From Bacteroidota bacterium (GTDB lineage Bacteria; Bacteroidota; Bacteroidia; Chitinophagales; Chitinophagaceae): a DNA stretch of 8,031 nt. The DNA lies in assembly GCA_023386395.1 (NCBI GenBank), contig JAEWJV010000515.1, positions 1 to 8,031 of the forward strand. Reading direction: 5' to 3'. The position numbers were made by a program, and so were the translations under genes. Shown one piece after another: positions 5,291 through 8,031 of the stretch. How positions within the stretch are numbered: the first letter of the stretch is position 1; the number at the start of each line of letters is the position of its first letter. Under the pieces are notes generated by a model. That model saw nothing but the letters and a program-made list of their open reading frames with translations. It was not told where the DNA came from and did no database searches.

Positions 5291-5341
5291 ATGAATTACA
5301 ACACACATACACATCATCATCATTTTACCACCACATGGTAA
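5291..5341 (+). CDS. hisL: his operon leader peptide
   Basis: The 16-residue peptide MNYNTHTHHHHFTTTW has five histidines at positions 6 and 8-11, four of them in a row, and ends in TAA at 5339-5341. A short ORF with a His run upstream of hisG and followed by a terminator is the hallmark of ribosome-mediated his attenuation. With little charged tRNA-His the ribosome stalls on the CAT codons (5306-5323), which leaves the region from about 5337 free to form the antiterminator. With enough it reaches the stop codon, which itself lies in the antiterminator strand. No Shine-Dalgarno is present, and the predicted transcript has almost no leader before the ATG. The symbol hisL is used by analogy with the enterobacterial leader. 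Confidence 0.88.
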   Translation: MNYNTHTHHHHFTTTW

Positions 5342-5409
5342 GCTGTAGTGATTGTATGTAACTATAAAACATTTCAAACAAAAGGCTTACTTAAACGTAG
5401 GCCTTTTTT
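5337..5409 (+). terminator. his attenuator: terminator and competing antiterminator
   Basis: The terminator stem is AAAGGCTTAC (5381-5390) with GTAGGCCTTT (5397-5406), ten pairs with one T-G, loop TTAAAC, followed by six T (5404-5409). It ends 11 bases before hisG. The same 5' arm can pair upstream: GGTAAGCT (5337-5344) matches GGCTTACT (5384-5391) over eight pairs, the two end ones T-G. The two structures exclude each other. The upstream strand includes the leader stop codon, so a ribosome finishing the leader would cover it and favour termination. Confidence 0.85.
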
Positions 5410-5420
5410 ATTTTAAAACA

Positions 5421-6281
5421 ATGGAAACAAAACTGAAGATAGCTCTGCAGAAATCAGGAAGGTTGTATGATGATTCTGTAAAAATTCTGAAAGAATGTGG
5501 TATTGAATTGCAAAACGGCATGAACAAACTGCTGAATGAAGCCATTAATTTTCCCATGCAGATTTTGTTTCTGAGGGACGATGATATTCCGCAGTATGTG
5601 GAGGATGGCGTAGCCGATATCGGCATTGTTGGCGAGAACGTCGTATATGAAACCAATAAAAATGTTGAAATTGTTGAGAAACTTGGCTTTGGTAAATGCC
5701 GTTTATCTGTTGCCGTTCCGCGCAATGAAAATTATGCTGATGCACAATTTCTGAATGGTAAACGCATTGCTACAACTTATCCTTTTTTATTACAAAGTTT
5801 TTTAGATAAGAATAAGATCAATGCAGAGATACATGAAATAAGCGGATCGGTAGAAATCACACCCGGTGTGGGTTTGGCAGATGCAATATGCGATCTGGTA
5901 AGCAGCGGCAGCACCCTGTTTTCCAATGGCTTAAAAGAAACGGAAGTGGTATTGAATTCGCAGGCGGCGCTTATCGGCAACAAAAATCTTTCATCTGAAA
6001 AACAGTTATTGCTTAAAAAATTATTATTCAGGATACAGGCTGTAAAAAAAGCAAAGAAGAATAAATACATTTTATTAAACGCGCCGAATGATAAGCTGGA
6101 TATAATCTGCAGCCTTATCCCCGGCATGAAAAGCCCCACCATTTTACCATTGGGTATTGACGGATGGAGTTCCCTGCATTCTGTTGTGCAGGAAGATGAT
6201 TTCTGGAACATCATTGAAAGTTTAAAAGATAATGGCGCTGAAGGCATTTTGATTATACCAATCGAAAAAATGGTTTTATGA
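5421..6281 (+). CDS. hisG: ATP phosphoribosyltransferase, long form
   Basis: HisG catalyses the first step of histidine synthesis, joining ATP and PRPP to give phosphoribosyl-ATP in the cytoplasm. The protein has 286 residues. It opens with LKIALQKSGRL, contains VADIGIVGENVV at 64-75, and carries the PRPP-binding signature around 140-166 (EISGSVEITPGVGLADAICDLVSSGSTL in two pieces: SGSVEITPGVG and LADAICDLVSSG). Residues from about 210 form the extra C-terminal regulatory domain of the long form (KSPTILPLGIDGWSSLHSVV), the site of histidine feedback inhibition in this class. No HisZ partner is therefore needed. The ATG at 5421 was chosen because it aligns with the family start. An in-frame upstream TTG at 5352 would run through the attenuator hairpin. 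It is controlled by the His-codon attenuator and overlaps hisD by four bases. Confidence 0.97.
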   Translation: METKLKIALQKSGRLYDDSVKILKECGIELQNGMNKLLNEAINFPMQILFLRDDDIPQYVEDGVADIGIVGENVVYETNKNVEIVEKLGFGKCRLSVAVPRNENYADAQFLNGKRIATTYPFLLQSFLDKNKINAEIHEISGSVEITPGVGLADAICDLVSSGSTLFSNGLKETEVVLNSQAALIGNKNLSSEKQLLLKKLLFRIQAVKKAKKNKYILLNAPNDKLDIICSLIPGMKSPTILPLGIDGWSSLHSVVQEDDFWNIIESLKDNGAEGILIIPIEKMVL

Positions 6282-7555
6282 TGCAGGTGATACAATATCC
6301 AAAAAGAGCAGATTGGAATGAATTATTGAAACGCCCGTCGCAGGATTTTACAACCGTAAAAGACATTGTTCAAAACATTTTGAATGATGTAAAACAACGC
6401 GGCGATGAAGCATTAAAAGACTATACAAAACAGTTTGATAAAATTGAACTGGATAATTTTTTAATTGATGATGAAGAATGGCAAACAGCCAACAATATTC
6501 CTGCAGATTTAAAAACCGCCATACAGCTTTCCATAAAAAATGTAAGCGCTTTTCATGCCGCACAGAAACAACCTGTTCAAAAGATTGAAACCATGCCGGG
6601 CATTGTTTGCTGGAGAAAATCCGTCGCTATTGATAAAGTTGGCTTATATATTCCCGGTGGTACAGCACCATTGTTTTCTACATTAATCATGCTTGGTGTG
6701 CCCGCTACAATTGCCGGTTGCCAGGAAATTATTTTGTGCACGCCACCACAAAAAAACGGCTTGGTGCATCCTGCCGTTTTATATGCGGCACAGCAAATTG
6801 GTATTACTAAAATCTACAAGATTGGCGGCGCCCAGGCAGTTGCTGCAATGGCCTATGGTACAAAAACAATTAATAAAGTACATAAGATTTTCGGGCCGGG
6901 CAATCAATATATAACCTGCGCTAAAATGCTGGTGAATGCAGAAGGCATTGCCATTGATATGCCCGCAGGCCCAAGCGAAGTAGCAGTAATCGCAGATAAA
7001 ACCGCTGATGCAAATTTTATTGCAGCAGACCTTTTATCGCAGGCCGAACATGGAAAAGATTCGCAGGTGGTTTTAGTTACAGATAAAGAAGTTGTTATCG
7101 CAAAAACAATGGAAGCTTTAAAAGAGCAGTTGGGTGTTTTGCCAAGAAAAGATATTGCTGCCGGCGCATTGCAAAACAGTAAAGCAATTTTAGTGAACGA
7201 TTTAAATGAAGCCGTTGAATTGATGAATGAATATGCGCCGGAACATTTAATTATCAATTGCAACAACGCTGAGACCATTGCTGAACAAATTACCAATGCA
7301 GGTTCTGTTTTTATTGGCAATTATTCGCCGGAAAGCGTTGGCGATTATGCTTCCGGCACCAATCATACTTTACCTACCAATGGTTTTGCGAAAGCATACA
7401 GCGGTGTTTCATTGGATAGTTTTTATAAGAAGATAACCTTTCAGCAATTAACGAAGCAAGGTTTGCAAAATATAAGCAAAGCAGTAACAACGCTGGCTGA
7501 AGCAGAAGGCTTGCAGGCGCATGCGAATGCGGTTATGGTGAGATTGAAAAAATAA
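6278..7555 (+). CDS. hisD: Histidinol dehydrogenase
   Basis: HisD carries out the last two steps of histidine synthesis, oxidising histidinol to histidine with two NAD+ and using zinc. The 425-residue length is normal. Motifs include VGLYIPGGTAPLFST (121-135), IFGPGNQYI (204-212) and MPAGPSEVAVIAD (228-240). Gln255 and His258 lie in LLSQAEHGKDSQ, the Glu322-His323 catalytic pair in APEHL, Asp356 in VGDYASG and His415 in GLQAHANAV. The zinc ligands (Gln255, His258, Asp356, His415) have the same spacing as in the E. coli enzyme, so it looks active. The start overlaps the hisG stop (ATGA), which indicates translational coupling. A second ATG at 6281 is equally possible and would shorten the protein by one residue. 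Confidence 0.98.
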   Translation: MMQVIQYPKRADWNELLKRPSQDFTTVKDIVQNILNDVKQRGDEALKDYTKQFDKIELDNFLIDDEEWQTANNIPADLKTAIQLSIKNVSAFHAAQKQPVQKIETMPGIVCWRKSVAIDKVGLYIPGGTAPLFSTLIMLGVPATIAGCQEIILCTPPQKNGLVHPAVLYAAQQIGITKIYKIGGAQAVAAMAYGTKTINKVHKIFGPGNQYITCAKMLVNAEGIAIDMPAGPSEVAVIADKTADANFIAADLLSQAEHGKDSQVVLVTDKEVVIAKTMEALKEQLGVLPRKDIAAGALQNSKAILVNDLNEAVELMNEYAPEHLIINCNNAETIAEQITNAGSVFIGNYSPESVGDYASGTNHTLPTNGFAKAYSGVSLDSFYKKITFQQLTKQGLQNISKAVTTLAEAEGLQAHANAVMVRLKK

Positions 7556-7558
7556 CGT

Positions 7559-7585
7559 GGTCAGACGCTTCAAAAGCGTCAGACC
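7559..7585 (+). other. Intercistronic hairpin between hisD and hisC
   Basis: GGTCAGACGCTT (7559-7570) and AAGCGTCAGACC (7574-7585) pair over 11 of 12 positions with one A-A mismatch and loop CAA. It starts three bases after the hisD stop. No T run follows, so it is unlikely to stop transcription fully. A processing or mRNA-protecting hairpin, or a dispersed palindromic (REP-like) unit, fits better. Confidence 0.6.
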
Positions 7586-7629
7586 GATAGCAGCAAATAC
7601 ATACAATTCATAACAGTTTAAATAAATAT

Positions 7630-8031
7630 ATGGCTGAGTTTTATTTGGATAATATTCTTAGAAGCTACGTAAAAAAATTATTCCCTTATTCTTCTGCACG
7701 TTCAGAGTTTGAAGGTGATGCGCAGATATTTTTAGATGCAAATGAAAACAGCTTAGGCTCAGCGCTCGGCAATAATTTTCATCGTTACCCGGATCCATTA
7801 CAAAAAAAGCTAAAGCAAAAGCTCAGCGCAATAAAAAATGTTCCTGCTGAAAATATTTTTGTTGGTAACGGAAGCGATGAAGCTATAGATTTATTGATAA
7901 GGGCATTTTGCAATCCCGGTGCTGATAACATACTCATCTTCCCGCCTACGTATGGCATGTATGAAGTAAGCGCGGAGATAAATGATATAGCGATAAACAA
8001 AGTATTGCTTACCGAAGATTACCAATTAAAT
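7630..8031 (+). CDS. hisC: Histidinol-phosphate aminotransferase, N-terminal part
   Basis: The frame opens at ATG 7630 and runs to the window end, giving 134 residues of a protein usually about 350 long. HisC is the PLP enzyme that converts imidazole-acetol phosphate to histidinol phosphate. The visible part has the family landmarks: LDANENSLG (about 36-44), HRYPDPLQKKLK, then IFVGNGSDEAIDLLIRAF around the cofactor phosphate region, and FPPTYGMYEV. The PLP lysine lies beyond the window. The order hisG-hisD-hisC matches other Bacteroidota his operons. It is separated from hisD by 74 bases with a hairpin, so it may have its own translation control but is probably co-transcribed. Confidence 0.95.
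   Translation, partial: MAEFYLDNILRSYVKKLFPYSSARSEFEGDAQIFLDANENSLGSALGNNFHRYPDPLQKKLKQKLSAIKNVPAENIFVGNGSDEAIDLLIRAFCNPGADNILIFPPTYGMYEVSAEINDIAINKVLLTEDYQLN

Noticed and set aside
5352..5420. Upstream in-frame extension of hisG starting at a TTG
   Set aside because: It would translate through the attenuator terminator, and the family start matches the ATG at 5421 (METKLKIALQKSGRL).
5777..7320. Several antisense open frames across hisG and hisD
   Set aside because: They are mirror frames of strongly conserved enzymes, rich in Ser/Phe/Cys, with no start signals or motifs.

Overview
The window looks like a Bacteroidota chromosome, probably close to the Chitinophagaceae (inferred from gene and promoter style, not from a database search). 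The clues are an AT-rich sequence, few Shine-Dalgarno sites, a TTG/TAnnTTTG-type promoter before the his genes, a Bacteroidota-style tyrosine integrase, and a hisG-hisD-hisC order. It contains two unrelated blocks joined at a tRNA-Phe attachment site near 5144-5189.

The left block (1 to about 5189) is the right-hand part of an integrated plasmid-like element. It starts with the C-terminal end of a serine recombinase (1-203). Two cargo genes follow: a single-pass membrane protein resembling DUF6680 (354-920) and an exported FlgO-like protein (1198-2085). Next is a plasmid replication initiator of the RepA_C type (2236-3174), whose Shine-Dalgarno lies inside a perfect small hairpin touching the start codon. 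Downstream of rep is a likely replication origin: eight iterons of consensus CACGTGAAGTTTRGTAGG spaced near whole helical turns (3217-3490), then three ACCTATATA repeats about one turn apart (3494-3523) and AT-rich hairpins. A doubtful 56-codon ORF (3589-3759) precedes the tyrosine integrase, which is on the minus strand (3763-4986). Between the integrase and the junction are short direct repeats that could be integrase arm sites.

At the junction only the 3' part of a tRNA-Phe remains, from the anticodon stem to the discriminator base, followed by its terminator. The element therefore entered the 3' end of a tRNA-Phe gene. The intact, rebuilt tRNA should lie beyond the left edge of the window.

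The right block (5190-8031) is chromosomal: the start of the histidine biosynthesis operon. A promoter is followed almost at once by a 16-residue leader peptide, MNYNTHTHHHHFTTTW, with five His codons. Next comes a strong terminator hairpin whose 5' arm can instead pair with the region around the leader stop codon. This is a textbook-style ribosome-mediated attenuator ahead of hisG, hisD and a hisC cut by the window end.

The most notable points are the his attenuator with a nearly leaderless leader ORF, the phased iteron origin inside an integrated element, the rep start-codon hairpin, and the precise tRNA-Phe breakpoint. I see no clear evidence of a wholly new biological system. The two cargo proteins are the least understood part.
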